DNA of 64,000 nucleotides. Source: Coriolopsis trogii (Eukaryota > Basidiomycota > Agaricomycetes > Polyporales > Polyporaceae). The translations under genes were made by a program, and so were the position numbers. This document shows, in pieces, positions 10,495 through 22,928 of the stretch. The stretch spans positions 806,001 to 870,000 of the forward strand of contig JAHYIO010000004.1 in NCBI GenBank assembly GCA_020543525.1, given 5' to 3'. The notes below the pieces were generated by a model. That model was not told the DNA's origin. It worked only from the letters and a program-made list of their open reading frames with translations, and did no database searches. Each line of letters begins with the position of its first letter. Position 1 is the stretch's first letter.

Positions 10495-11782
10495 TTGCAG
10501 TAAGTTCACGACAGCGTGTTTTCTCGAAGGCTCGACCCGCGTTCCGAACGACGGACGATAGAGCGTCAGTGGATGGCAGGCATCGTTGCTGGTGAGACCC
10601 CACTGGTGGAGGTTCTTAATGGTTACGGTCGTGTACGAATGTAGCGTGCGTTTGTATGTACTATGGCTTATGAGATAGTTGCATTTGGATCTCCTCTCAT
10701 ATATCTGGTGATGGAAAAATAACTCACAAAGTCGTGGCCATTGTGAATTTTCGGGCGACAATCGTTGTATGGATGACCGACTCCGACATCTATTTCTCTC
10801 CAAATTACGTTATTCACTTCCTAACCGGGAAGAGAAAGTCGATATACGCACTGAGAGCAGAACTGAGGCATTCTTTGGCATTGTAAGCTGGCCCTACGGC
10901 TTTGGATGAGCAGTACTACTCGTGGCCTGCATGATTGCGAAGGCAAGACCTTCTTATCTCACCCCATGTCCATCGATGGCCATGCGTCATTTTGAGGGTC
11001 ACGGATCGCGGCCGTGTCTAGTCACGACACACTGGTATGGTGAACGGTAACAAATCAGGGAGGATATGGTTGACACACACCTTGGAAGTGAGGTCCTCGC
11101 CTTCATGGGCCTGTGCGGCTGCAGCGAATCGCGATCAAGTGGGTGGGCGACATCCCGCAGGGAGACGTGCGATGATCAGATAGCGTAAGTATTCCATATG
11201 CACTGGTGGCAAGTGAGCCTCATGATCACGGGGAGTAGAAACGGGGGAGGATACGGTGTTGCCTCAGGTTTGTTGCAAAGGTGGTAGTTCAGTAGCCATG
11301 CGAGAGGCCTGTTGCCTGATTCGGCACAGTGATACTCGCCGCGCGATTCTGCATCTATTTGCACCCTCGGTATTTGGAGCTTTTTATGTAGTACAACACT
11401 CGTGTCTCGTGCTCATAAGCCTGAAGCTTCAGTGCACGCACGTGTTTCACGCCTATGAGAGCACTGTCTAAGGCAACTTCTCCAATAGACGATGTACTAT
11501 GTGCTCACCATGTCAGTGTTGTAGACTCTGGTAGTGGCTTCTAAAGTTGCGCTCAATGCATTGTGCCAGACTCCTCCGAATGTCCCGTGGACGTCCAATA
11601 CTGATGCCGACACAAATCGAGACTCCCAGAGCAGGGGGGGCACATTGGGCGCTCATAGCTGGCAAGCGAATCGAAGTAACGTCCTGTGTTCCGCAGCGTG
11701 TTAGCCGCCCATACCTGCGCTATAACACCGGGCTACAGGCGGGTAACGTGAGCGTAAACGACGACCATCGGTATGCTAATTA
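10495..11782. other. Gene-poor stretch, nothing recognised
   Basis: About 1.3 kb with only short overlapping frames on both strands; none shows family resemblance or a splice chain. Confidence 0.45.
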
Positions 11783-11830
11783 CTGCAAGAATGGTGGTGG
11801 GAGAGAAGAGACGAGAAAGTGGTGGGTTAG
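11783..11830 (+). repeat. Direct repeat left of K5
   Basis: A 48-bp purine-rich sequence (core GGTGGGAGAGAAGAGACGAG) recurs in the same orientation at 13326-13372 with a few mismatches. The two copies bracket the K5 gene. Confidence 0.65.
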
Positions 11831-11872
11831 GAACACGGGAAGGAATGGTCGCTCCATCATATCATCGACAAG

Positions 11873-12981
11873 CTAATCTCTCATCTGACGAGGCCGTAGT
11901 ATATCACGAGCGAACTTGAATGTCACTAACCGCACGACGCTCCTCTGGGCGTTGATGAACCAACGAATGACAGCGGCCACTTGACGCGCTCGACGCGCCG
12001 ACGGCCGGCATTGGCAAACAGTCCTGCAACCCCGCTCCTTGCCGATGAGCCAGTTAACGTACCAGCGCGCTATCCAGGGCACGGAATCGTCACAGTACAC
12101 ATACTGGATGTGGAAGAGATGAATGTCAGCCTCCAAGACATGATACAGCCTATGGTGCGTACCCACCTCGTTGTAGTATTCGAGACTCTTCCCCGTGCAG
12201 TATACGTCCCAGGAGTAGGGATCAAACACTCGCATATGTTCGGGTGGGCCGTGGTGGCACTCCCCGATCTCTATTGGAGGCTGATGCCCGGGCCCGAAGT
12301 TGAGCTTCTTGGACACGCCATAGTCGATGATGTAGACCTTGCCGCGCTGGAGCTTGTACGGCTCGGAGGACTCCACGGTTGATATGAGCAGGTTCGCGAT
12401 GAACACGTCCTGTTGGAAACATCCAGTAAATATCTATTTCGCGCAAGCTGAGGGCATGGGAGTTGTACCAGATGCACTATATGACGTTCGTGCAAGAACG
12501 CGAGACCCTGGACGGACTCTGATGAGCCTGAATAGTGGCGGTGACGTCGATTATGCTTCGAACTCACCTCGAGCACTTGATGGAATAAATCAAAGACGGA
12601 GGATAAATCCGTTAATTTCAGATCTTCAGGTTCGCTCAGCGACTGCATGATGAGGAATGGTTGCGGAGCGTCACGGATGACATCGCAGGGCAAAGTGTGG
12701 TTGGGCGAGGCAGGATTCAAACGGTGAAGTTCGTCATAAATGTCCGCTTCGTTGCTGTCAAGCGTCAAGATCTTGACAGCGTATGACCCGCGAGGGGACC
12801 TAGAGTAGTCAAGCCACACACAAAACTGCGAATGGAATACATCTATGTAGTGAGAACCAGACAGGGACGCCATCGGGATTCGGCGCACCGGCTTGACAAC
12901 AGCATTGAATTTGATCTGCCGTGCTTGTATCTCTGGGTGATCCACAAGCCATTGCGGAGGATCTGACGGGTAGAAGTTCAT
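11873..12981 (-). CDS. Divergent protein-kinase-like protein (copy K5)
   Basis: Exons 12981-12889, 12825-12568, 12507-12469, 12409-12167 and 12103-11873 give 287 residues. Landmarks: DPPQWLVDHPEIQAR, FCVW, YAVKIL (the closest in the family to canonical VAIK), SNEADIYDEL, HERHIVHL then DVFIAN, YIIDYGVSKK, HHGPPEHM, FDPYSWDVYCTG, and GCRTVCQCRPSARRAR. The first intron (12888-12826) is 63 nt with no in-frame stop, so retention would add 21 residues without breaking the protein. The spliced form matches every paralogue at the exon edges, so I prefer it. K3 is its sister. The gene lies between two direct repeats. Confidence 0.82.
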
Positions 12982-13325
12982 CTTTTCAAGAGGTCAAGGA
13001 TAGAGGATATGGAGTGCAAGTTGTATCACCGGGCGCCAACAGTTCTCACGATCGCAGGCTTTCATTCGTAGAACTCATCTTAGCAAAATGTAGGGCTCCT
13101 CTTATCATGACTCACTTACGTGCGCTCTTAATACCCACACGCGATTATGACAGCTCGATGGCAATGAGGAAGAGAGGGAAGCCGTGAGGATTCAGAGAGG
13201 ATGGGTCACCACTGGTGCGCACACTACTATGTGGGGCCGTTAGCTCACCGGTTTGTGCCAAAATATGCAGGTAAAGTCTCTGTCGGCGAGGGCAAGCGGT
13301 CAGCAGCATGCTGCTATGTAGTCTG

Positions 13326-13372
13326 CTGCAAGAAGTTGGTGGGAGAGAAGAGACGAGAAGGTGGTGGATTAG
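13326..13372 (+). repeat. Direct repeat right of K5
   Basis: Second copy of the 47-48-bp sequence at 11783-11830, same orientation, about 1.54 kb apart. It starts CTGCAAGAAG and ends GTGGATTAG. Confidence 0.65.
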
Positions 13373-13522
13373 AAGAGGTTGCGTGATGGGAATGACAGGG
13401 TTAGTCAGGGCCTTGGTGAAGCGCATGATTGAATGGCCCAGAATATCCACCGCCAGGATGATCCCATGCTCTCTCGCTCTCCTCCAGGCCATCGTCCAAT
13501 CACGTCCTCGATTCGAGTGCGG

Positions 13523-13530
13523 TATATAAG
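13523..13530 (+). promoter_or_regulatory. TATA box of the MFS transporter
   Basis: TATATAAG lies about 229 bases before the start codon and is followed by a C/T-rich leader, a common fungal promoter arrangement. Confidence 0.5.
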
Positions 13531-13751
13531 GCTGCACGGAAGACTGGAGTGACTCCTGCCTGCTCCTGCCCATCTTGCGACAGTCCCAGTCTCAGTCCGA
13601 GCACTCCGTGGCCCTCCCAGCTCCCTCTGACGTCTCTCTCCTCCGTATTACCTCCGGCCTCCGTCGGTGCCCCGCTCCAAACGCTATATTACCCCCTTTC
13701 ATCTCGCGATATCTTCCTGCCTCTCACGACCCACGCTAGACACTCTTCATC

Positions 13752-16409
13752 ATGCTAGAAAAGAGCGCATCTAGACTCGCGCAAAAGGGTGAACTATACC
13801 CTGACACTCCGACGAGCTCCACCGTAGATCTCTTCGAGGATGGTTCCGTCGACCCAGTATACCAAGCCAAAGCTCATGTCTTGAACGCGGCAATCCAGGA
13901 GATCGGCATGGGAAAGTACCAGGTGCGTACGCTTCGCATGCGTTGAATGAAGAAGACCGCCAACAAAGTTTGGGTTTCCAGTGGTGGCTGTTTGCGATTG
14001 CCGGCTTCGGATGGTTTGCGTACGTCTGCTTTTCCTTGTGCAAACGCGCCGGATTGCTAACGATCGCGGCTGCTCGCACGACAGCGATAGCGTATGGCCG
14101 GTGAGTACAAGTGTCATCTCGTATTTTCTTCGTCTGTCGCATAAATGGAACATATCTCTATCTACACGGTAACTTCGCCTTGCGACTGGATGTGCATCCG
14201 CTTGAGCTGCGTTCACGAGACCAGGTGCATATATGCGCTTCTGTTCCATGTCTGCTCATATTGTGTCCATGCTGCGGAGTACTTTGCCTTCCCCTTCATT
14301 GGTGAACTCGAGCACCCTCTGTCTGTAACGGCTTGTATGCGCGTGTGCGCGTTCATTCAGTTGCAGCGCTCCGTTTTGTATGGAACTTGCGCAAATATGT
14401 GTCTCCGCCTATGACAGCGGTACGAGAGAAGCCACCCATCTGCTCAGGATTGATTGCCTCGCTGCTCGAACGCTCTGTTAACATGCTCACACGTCCCTCT
14501 ACAGCTACTAGGAGGCCTCATTCTCAGCCCTGCCCAGAATGAGATGGGCTTCAATGGCCCTTTCCTCTCCTTAGCACAGAATATTGGCCTGTTCGTCGGC
14601 GCAGTCTTCTGGGGACTCGGCTGTGACATTTGGGGACGAAGGTCTGTCTGTTCACCCGAGTGCTTCTGTGACCCATATTTGAACCGCCTACGCGAACAGA
14701 TGGTCCTTCAACATCACTCTGTTCCTCGCAGGTGTCTTCGGTCTCGCGGCAGGAGGATCCCCGAACTTCATCACCCTGGCGTCCCTCCTCGCAGTGCTCG
14801 GCCTAGGCGTTGGAGGGAACCTCCCCGTCGACTCGGCCGTCTTTCTCGACTTCGTCCCCGGCACGCACCAATACCTGCTCACCATCCTCTCCATCTTCTG
14901 GTGTGTCGGCCAGCTCGTCGTAGCCCTCGTACGTGTCCCTTCTTCGCCCTCTCTGGCATGCATCACTAACGAACCGTCCTCCTGACTCTAATATGCGCAC
15001 AATCCGTATCCCAACAGATCGCCTGGCCGCTCATCTCCAACTTCTCCTGCCCGCAAGGCTCGACGGCCGCGACCTGCTCGCGCGCGGACAACATGGGCTG
15101 GCGGTACCTGCTCTTCACGCTGGGCGGGATGACCCTCTTCCTCTGGGCCATCCGCTTCTTCGTCTTCCCGCTCGAGGAGAGCCCGCGGTTCCTCGTCGGG
15201 CGCGACCGCGACGAGGAGGCCGTCGCTGTCTTGCAGCGGATCGCAAAGTTCAACGGGCGCGAGTGCAGTTTGACGGTGGACCAGCTGAGGCGCGCTGCGG
15301 AAGAGGCGAGGGGCACGCTTAGGGATGGTCGAAACGCAAGAGAGCGGGAGGGAGAAGGAGAGCGGAAGGTGAAGGTGTTGAGCGGGAGCTCGGTATTTAC
15401 CGTGCAGCATATCAAGGCTCTGTTCAGGACGCCGAAGTTGGCGTGGTCGACGAGTCTGCTCATCGCGCTGTGGGGTAAGCTCTTCCGTGTGGAGGTTGTG
15501 GCCTGTCCGAGGATCTCGGATGTCGCTGATGGCGCGTTGCGACAGGCATCATCGGTCTTGCGTCGACTCTGTACAATAACTTCCTGCCATACTTGTGAGT
15601 GCCGCTTTGTCTAACAAGTGTATGTTGCCACTAACACCCAAGGCTGCAGACTAGCTAGCCGTGGAGCGCAGTTCGGCGACAGCTCGTACTACATCACCTA
15701 CCGCAACGTAAGTTCATCTCTTCCCTGCTCTCTTCCCAGCCGTCCACCACATGCTGACACGCCTTTCCCTCTTCACAGCAAGTGATCCTCGCTGTCATTG
15801 GCGTCCCCGGCGCGTTCCTCGCCGGGTGGGCCGTCGAGCAGCCGTACATCGGGCGCAAGGGCACCCTCGCGCTCTCCGCGGGCGAGTATTCCGCTACCCT
15901 CCTCTTTGGTGTTTACATTATTCAACGACCCCCCGCGCAAGATAGGGCTCACGGGCGTCTTTCTCTTCGCGTCGACCACCGCCAGGAGCTCGAACGCGCT
16001 CCTCGGGTGGAACTGCGGGTACACGTTCCACAGTAACGTGAGTGCGCTCGCTGTGACTGTACGCGAAGATGGGACGACGGGACGACGCTGACGGCGGCCC
16101 CCGGTGCGCAGATCATGTACGGCGTCCTCTACGCTATCTCGCCCGAGCTCTTCCCCGCCAAGGACCGCGGGACGGGCAACGGCCTGACCGCGACCGCCAC
16201 GCGCGTCTTCGGGATCATGGTATGTCTCGCCCCCACCCTCCACCCAGCCTCCTCCGTCTGAGGTCACCCTCGCACAGGCTCCGGTCATCGCGCTGTACGC
16301 GAACCTGCAGACGGCCGTCCCGGTCTACGTCTCTGGCGGGCTCATCATCGGGAGCGGCGCGCTCGCGCTCTTGCTCCCGTACGAGCCGAGGGGCAAGGCG
16401 TCCATCTAG
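13752..16409 (+). CDS. MFS transporter, sugar-porter/SV2-like
   Basis: Twelve exons join in frame to about 529 residues: 13752-13922, 13982-14019, 14085-14100, 14505-14641, 14700-14928, 15018-15474, 15546-15594, 15650-15707, 15779-15881, 15946-16037, 16112-16219, 16278-16409. The loop 2-3 MFS signature is GLGCDIWGRR, and a sugar-porter-like EESPRFLVGR follows TM6. A long cytoplasmic loop (about residues 255-310, rich in R and E) separates the halves. The final helices include LTGVFLFAS, IMYGVLYAISPELFPAKDRG and the end PYEPRGKASI. Exon 3 is only 16 nt, the intron after it is 404 nt, and intron 9 (15882-15945) is GC-AG. Plasma-membrane solute uptake is inferred from the family; the substrate is unknown. 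Confidence 0.85.
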
Positions 16410-17580
16410 AATCGCCCTAGGTGCTAGGTACGCTGAACTTGCTCGCGGGTTATGAACGTCGCGTCGCAGAGGCGACGTGACGGGATTCTCGCCGTGCTCG
16501 CGGCCTCTCGGCTTTGCAAGGCTGCCGAGCGGGCGAGCGTACGAGGTAAGAATGGATCATGGAGACGATCGATGCTTTTCTTTTGTTTGCCGTCTGTTTG
16601 GCGGATTCGGTTGGGGTGGTGTTTTCGTTTTCCTCCTTCCTCTCGGAGGAGTCTTTGCTCTCGGAGGAGTCTTTGAACGCGAACATAAAACGAAATGTGT
16701 AGCCTTTTGTGCGAGCTCTCTCTGTGCTCATTGACATCTATGATGCTGTTGTAACTGTCTGAATGCTTCAATGCTCAATATGAACGAACCCCTTCACCCA
16801 CCTGCCTGGTCGTCACCGACGCACGACCATCGATGTCAGGCGACGAAATACGAGGGATGCATTGAGAATGAGATAGGCATGATAAACATGAAACACGGGA
16901 ACACACATAACGGATGAACGATGCTGGAGCCTGGAGCCTGGTGCTATGCGACGTGCAGAATAAGAGTGAGAAGAAGAAACGAGTCGGTGGCTGATAGCTA
17001 TGATGCGCTCAGCCCTGAAACGACGGGGGCGCGAACGGGGACGGGGACGAGACAAGACATTGCAAGATGAAAGAGAAAGATGGAGAATCCGGGATCCGGG
17101 ACGTGAGACGTAGACGTGAACTTCGAGCGAGCGGGGGTCAGGATCATCAGAGTAGGCATGAGAAAGTAGGCAGGAGTGCAAGGGCTCGGGGAGGACTGTG
17201 ACGGAGGATGGGGAGAGGTGTGTGCATGTGAGTGAATAGGAAACAGCGGGATTAGTAGAGAAGAAGACAAGGGGGGAAAGCGGAGACATGGGCGGGGGAA
17301 GTCGAACGCAGAGCACCATGCACTCGTCAGGACCAAGCGAAACTAGTCGGGGCGGGACAGACATAATGTAGGGGCGGAGGCAATAGCATGCAGCAACCGT
17401 ACGTGTAATAGGCTCAGCCGGAATATATGTACGACGGACTACAATAGACCGAGAACGGCAGCATCGTATCACGTATCACGTATCAAGCAAGCAACACGAC
17501 CCTCGACCATATTATGCGCACAGAATAAGGTTACGCGGAGATGCTCGACCCAGAAAGGCGCAAAACAGAACACGGACGGC
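16410..17580. other. Convergent 3' intergenic region
   Basis: Lies between the stop codons of two genes facing each other. It includes a short tandem duplication of CTCGGAGGAGTCTTTG near 16640-16675 and a purine-rich stretch at 17040-17290. No coding gene is supported. Confidence 0.5.
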
Positions 17581-20470
17581 TCACCGCTGGCGGCCGTCCC
17601 AACTCGACCGCTTCCGTTTGTTATCGCCCTTGGTGAGCAGGAGGTCCTGGGGCGACACCACGCTCTGACCCCTCTGGTGTGCAGGTACCATGCGCGTGCC
17701 AGCCTGTCCCTGCGCGGCCTCGCTCAGCGCACTCTGCCAGCTCGCGAACATCGGGATATGCTGCGCGAGCGACGGCGGGAGCTGCGAGAGTGTCTTGGAC
17801 TGCATCGCGAAGGACTGCGCGAGGTCGAGGGCCTGCGCCTGCGTCGCCGCGTCGGTCGCCTGGACGTCCATGGCCTGCCCGGGGGACGCCCCGCCGTTCC
17901 CGTTCCCGTTGTAGTAGTGCAGGTCGAGGAACGGGAGATCGTAGTTGGCACTGTCGGCGCCGGCAGGGACGCCTGTCCCGCCTTGCGTCTTCCAATGCTC
18001 GCTCGCGAGCTGGGTGAGCGAGGAGAAGAGCGCGCTAGCGTCCGTATCCGCCGCGGTGGCGGCGTGCGCCTGCGCCTGCGTCTGCTGATCAGTCGGCGCG
18101 TGGAGCGGGAGGTAGTCCATGAGGGACATCGACCGCGTGGACGGCATGAGCGACTTGGGTCGCATCTGCTGGCTCTGCGGCGTAGGCATGCGCGGGTCGT
18201 ACGCACGATGCTCCGTGGGAGGGACGGATATCGAGCGGTTGTGCGAGGACGAGATGTGCACGCCCGAGTGTTGGTGCTGCACGCGCGCCATGCGGTCGCC
18301 TCGGTTCTGTGGAGTGCCCGGCGGGGTGACGTGAATCTCCTGCGTCAGGCCGATGATTTCCTCCAGGGTCTGCGGCGGGAGCGCATACGAGTGCAGTTCA
18401 GAGAGGGACAGTCCGGGCTCGGGGCTGGTTGCCTCCTTGGGAACCGCGGTGTCGATGGTCTCCTCCATCGGAACAGAGCAGTCAGGGTCATCGAGCGTGA
18501 TTGACGTGAGCTCGATCTCGTCGATCCCCGGCAAACCGGGCGTGCGTAGTGCGGAATGCATATTGCCACTTCCAGGTGCCTGCATGCCCGACAGACCCAG
18601 TCCTGCGCTTCCAAAGCCAAAGCCTGGCCCATAGTCCGGCTGAGGCTGGTGTGTTCGCGTACCAAAGATGAGATCGCCGGCGTAGTTGGAATGGTGGGTG
18701 AACCCTCTGAAGCTGCTAGGGGCAAACATATCGGGGTCGGAGAACGTCGAGTGCGTGTCGCCCGCACCTACTTCGGAAGCAAAATCATGCGCAAAGGACG
18801 CGGGGAACAAGTCATATCTGTCGAGCACGCCGTGATTGAGATGTGCAAAGGAGAAAGGTGATGAAGGCGCAGGCGAGAAGCCCCCTATATACGACGAGGA
18901 GCTGCTCGACGACGGCTCGAGACGCGGATTGGCGGATAACCAGTCTTGCGGACCCCATGCGGACTTGCCGATCATGGGTCCAGACTCTCCCCGCCGCTGG
19001 AAGGGTGAGTTGTTGAAGTAGTCCGTGGAGGATATGTGCGAGGATGTGGGAGACGCAGCATTTGTAGCTGTTGACCAGACGCTGGAATGAACGGGCGTGT
19101 CGATGCCAGAGGACCACGTCTGCGACTGCGAGGAGTCGGTCATCTCTGATGATGAGCTGGGGATGAAGTCAGGGATAGGGAGGGTGTCGTTGAGGTCGTC
19201 CAACGTCTGCATCTCGACCTCTTTCGAATCCGGGCTCAAGACCATATCTTCATTCTGAGGGGTAGAAGCGACTGCTTCCTTGAGGAATGAGGCGGGACTC
19301 TCTTCATCGTCAGAGCTGTCCTCGTCCTCAGAGACATTTGCGCTCTCGGGTACGCTCTTTGTCCCTCCCCTATACAGTCCCTGGTCGGTATTTCGACGCT
19401 TCCGCCGCACAGGGCCTGTCGAGCTGCCCAGTGCATCGTCAGTGGCCGCCCTCGTCGGCTGTGTCGGTGGCTCCCGCTTCTTCTTGGTCGTGTTGCGCGG
19501 CTTGTAACCAGCGGCCTGGTAGAGGTCGGGGAATGCGTTGCGGAAACGGTCGCGGAGATCTGTGGATCGCCGGTTCTGCGCCTGAAAGATCGGGTCCTTA
19601 ACGATCGTCGCCCACACGGTGCCGTGCTTGTCGTATCCAGCTTTGAGAGCACGGTCCTCCTCCTCGGTGAACGGCCGTCGCTTCTTGCTCCGCGTCTTCT
19701 CGAAGATGGACGTCCCGTCTGGGAGCGCAGAGCGCACCTTGGTCGACAGGTGCGTCTTCGCGTTCGGGTAGTGTTGCCTGTACGCATCGGGGTAGTACGT
19801 GCGGAACCTAGCCCAGGGAGTGTATGGTCAGAGCCCGCGCAGCAGCAAGGGACGTCATCAAGACACGCACCGGTCCTTCAGATCGACCGGCGACCGTCCG
19901 TCAAACTTGAATTCAGGGTCGTTGAGGATCGACTTCCAGTTTCCGACGCCCCACTACACGAGCAGCGAACGCGGGGGGTGAGCTCTCGCGAACCAGAGGA
20001 GGGAGGGAGTGGATATGGGTTAGGAATGGGACTCGAGTACGCACCTTGTTGCAGCCCGCAACGAGCATCTTCGTCTCCTCCATCGTCCACTTCTTCCGTG
20101 GCTTCTTCTCCGGCTTGTCTGGGTGCGATTGCAGTGGCTGCAGCCCCTGTGCGTGGCCACTCAGGCCAGCAGCAGCGCCGGGCTCGCCGTCCTCGTTCGC
20201 AATCTTGCGCATCTTGCCTCTCTTTTCCGACGCCTCGGGGTCGTCTGCCGCGTCAGCAGAGTGCACACCGAGTCCCGTGTCATCGCGGAAGCTCCAGGCA
20301 GGGAATATGCGGGGGGAGGACGGGAGGGCGAGAGAGACGCGCCGCTGCTTCGCTGCCGCCTGCGATGACGGCGATGGCGGAAAGGGCGCGGTGAACGAGA
20401 ACGTTGACGTATACGGCTGTGATGAAGTTGAGGGAGTATTCGCGGCCATTGGTGGTGTGGTTGTGTCCAT
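17581..20470 (-). CDS. Two-Myb telobox protein, Tay1/Teb1-like
   Basis: Three exons (20470-20045, 19953-19871, 19807-17581) encode about 911 residues. Two Myb/SANT repeats lie near the N-terminus. The first (about 125-180) has KKWTMEETKMLVAGCNKWG, NWKSIL and the telobox-like VDLKDRFRT. The second (about 212-268) has RRPFTEEEDRALKAGYDKHG, WATIVKDP and TDLRDRFRN. This paired telobox-Myb layout matches fungal Tay1/Teb1 proteins, which bind double-stranded telomeric repeats or related promoter sites. The remaining roughly 640 residues are low-complexity Ser/Pro/Gln/Ala-rich sequence, with a basic end (KRKRSSWDGRQR). Intron 1 interrupts the first Myb. Nuclear DNA binding is well supported by the motifs; telomere versus transcription role is inferred. 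Confidence 0.82.
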
Positions 20471-20849
20471 GCGAGGTGGTCTGCCAGTGCCAAGGAGTAC
20501 GGAGAGATATAGCAGTCCACAAAAGGCGAATTATTGGGCTCGCAGCTGGCTCGCAGTGGAGAAAATAGGTGGCCACGGCCGGCTATGATGTCGAAGAGTA
20601 GGGAAATGAAAAAGAGGAGGTGCACGTTCGGAGGTCCTGTGATATGTGGTATGTGGAACGTGGTGATGGGCATGCGCACACCGCGAGGTGGTCGTCGCGG
20701 ACAAGGCCCGGCGTGGTGGCTGCGTACCCTTAGGCGACGGCGAGCTTTGCGCTCGTCCGCGACTTTCCACGCCCCACCTCTCTCGATGCGAGTGCGGGCA
20801 AGCTACATTGACAGTCCAGAGTACAATCCTACTATACACACTACGCCAT
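20471..20849. other. Promoter of the telobox gene / 3' flank of RPN9
   Basis: About 380 bases between two minus-strand genes. No additional gene seen. Confidence 0.5.
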
Positions 20850-22928
20850 TCAGGTGTTAACCAGAACCTCGGGAGCAATCCGCTCTTCCACTTTGTGCAG
20901 TTTCGAGTTCCAGGCGGACAGCCTCTCAGCAAGCTGCCCAATCTGTTCCCTCGACAAAACCCGTGGCTGAACCCATGTAATCTGCGCCTTCTGATCCACC
21001 TGGTCCAACGACCCCTTGATCAACTTCAGACTGTGGGAAGAACATTCAGCAATGCAAGCAGCTAACCTGTAAGTGCTCGAACGTGCACACCTCAACGCCT
21101 TCATAACCAGATGCTCAACTTCGTCCAATGGCAGACGCGTCTCCTCTGCAATGGTTTGGAATGACATAGTTCTATCGTATGCTCCTCGCTTGAATACCGA
21201 CTCAATGAGTGCCATGAGACAGATCTTCTGTCGCAAGAATGGGTAGTTGTCTTGCAGAATCGGCTACACAATCACCCCGCCAAGAACTATTGTGAGCGAT
21301 CTCTCGATACCATGTGGTGGTGACAGGGACACACCTCCTTCGGGAACAGTGGAGAGAGTGCTTCGAACTTGCCGATGTTTCCCTCATTGAACGTGAACAG
21401 TAGCTTCTTGATCCATTCGTGTGGAGTGTTATCAAGCGCGTCAAGTATCGGGTGCATAAGCTGTGGTCGGCGACATCGCGAAGAGTGGTGAGCACCGAGC
21501 GTCCCAGAATAGTAATAGCGATCGACGGCCTACCAGTTCACCGAAGTTGTAGATTGTATCCCCAAGGAAAGCAGCAATTCCCAGGTCGTGTGCACGGAGC
21601 ACACGCTCGTCAGGTGTGAGATCTTTGGCAGGGTCTATGCACGCAAGGTACAGGAGCGAGTTCTTGTAATATGGCACATATTCCGCTTTTGACTATAAAC
21701 GTTACCAGGAACGCGTTAGCGAGCATCCTCGTGAGAGGGGCGAAGGCCAGGTGTTGCTCGGGCTTACCTTGTAGTAGTCCGCAGCGACACCATAGTAGGC
21801 TGCATTCACGGACGGGTCAACGCCGGACAGTTCATCGAGCACCTTCCACGCTGCATCGATGTCGTTTTTTGTGCCCTCGTGGTCACCGTATAGGAGTTTC
21901 GCATGCGCGAGTGTGGCAAGGAGGAGTACGTGTGCTTCGGGTGACTTCTTGATGTCGACGCGTTCAAGCAAGTCGGTTAGGAACTGGAGGTGTGTCGCAG
22001 GATCTTCAACAAGCACATTAGCTTCTGATGAGACCGTTGCAAGAGAACAGATGCTAGTTCGGCTAATGTTGCGCTTCTACAGCGCACTTCTGTGACGGAC
22101 GCAAGGAGCACAGCTTAAGCTCCTGCATGATGAGTACGGCAATGCCGTAGAGGCTAATGCCTCTCGGTGTATGCCTCTCGGTGTAACACTGACACCGCGG
22201 ATCCTGGCAGGGGATTCTTCGACTCATTTAGAGGATCTCAGTGGCCACCGGCAGGCATCACCTCCAGTGTGCCTAGACTCGAAGTCCTTGGAGAAGTGCA
22301 AACCAGGCTGTCCGCATGCCTTGGGCATGTATTGTGCAAGCGAGGGTGTGGCACAGTACTATAGCAGTACTATGACCGCTCATTACAACCCACTGCGGAT
22401 TGGTTCTTCAGAAGGAAACCTCTCCTGTTGCTGTGGCTCCCTCCGATGACGCAAACACATGAGGGTGTCACAGCACAGTCAAATTGGTACCAATGTAGGC
22501 TTGCTGATTCCGTCGTCTACACCTCCGTACGGTGTGCAACTGAGATGCGAGAATTCGTGACTCACTGTCTATTTCCTTCGACACCTTCACGCCCATCTCC
22601 ACCACTCTGAGCTGGTTCAACTTCGACTCGAAGTCCCGCACGAACTTGTTGAACACATCGACCCGATATGGTCTTGTCAACGGATAGTCGAAGAACTCAA
22701 ACAGTTTGTTCGTAAGTTGGTGCCATAGTCTAGCACAAAGCAAGGACGTAAGTTCAAGGTGCGTCAATCGAGAGCGACGTAGATCACGTACTTACGGCTG
22801 TAAAGCGTCCGGAACGACTCGAAGAAAGCATGCAGCTCTTGAGGTGTTTCGGAGATGGCAAGTGTCAAGAACTCGTCGATGTCAATCTTAGAGGCTTTGG
22901 CCTTGTCCACAGCCATAGGAGTCGCCAT
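20850..22928 (-). CDS. RPN9: 26S proteasome regulatory subunit Rpn9 (PSMD13)
   Basis: Seven exons (22928-22792, 22729-22566, 22024-21768, 21692-21534, 21460-21335, 21263-21091, 21030-20850) join to 398 residues, the usual length for Rpn9. Diagnostic stretches include SRKLWHQLTNKLFEFF, DYYKSKAEYVPYYKNSLLYL, FGELLMHPILDALDNTP and the PCI-domain end VMKALSLKLIKGSLDQV followed by ITWVQPRVLSREQI. Rpn9 is a structural PCI subunit of the proteasome lid. The first donor is GTACGT at 22791; the nearer GTAAGT would break the frame. Intron 2 is about 541 nt, ten times its neighbours. No lesion was seen. Confidence 0.95.

Larger units (their letters stand above)
12982..13751. other. K5/MFS divergent promoter region
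   Basis: About 770 bases between two genes transcribed away from each other. It contains the second copy of the 47-bp repeat and, near its right end, a TATA box and a pyrimidine-rich leader for the MFS gene. No coding signal was seen. Confidence 0.5.

Noticed and set aside
16813..17472. 219-codon minus-strand ORF downstream of the MFS gene
   Set aside because: Ser/Pro/Arg-rich composition from a purine-rich strand, no domain, and it lies in a convergent 3' region.
17677..18504. Long plus-strand ORF (275 codons) opposite the telobox gene
   Set aside because: Arg-rich shadow of the real minus-strand gene, a known effect of GC-biased codons on the opposite strand.
22167..22449. Plus-strand ORFs inside the long RPN9 intron
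   Set aside because: Overlapping, antisense, low-complexity frames with no family resemblance; length is within chance for GC-rich DNA.
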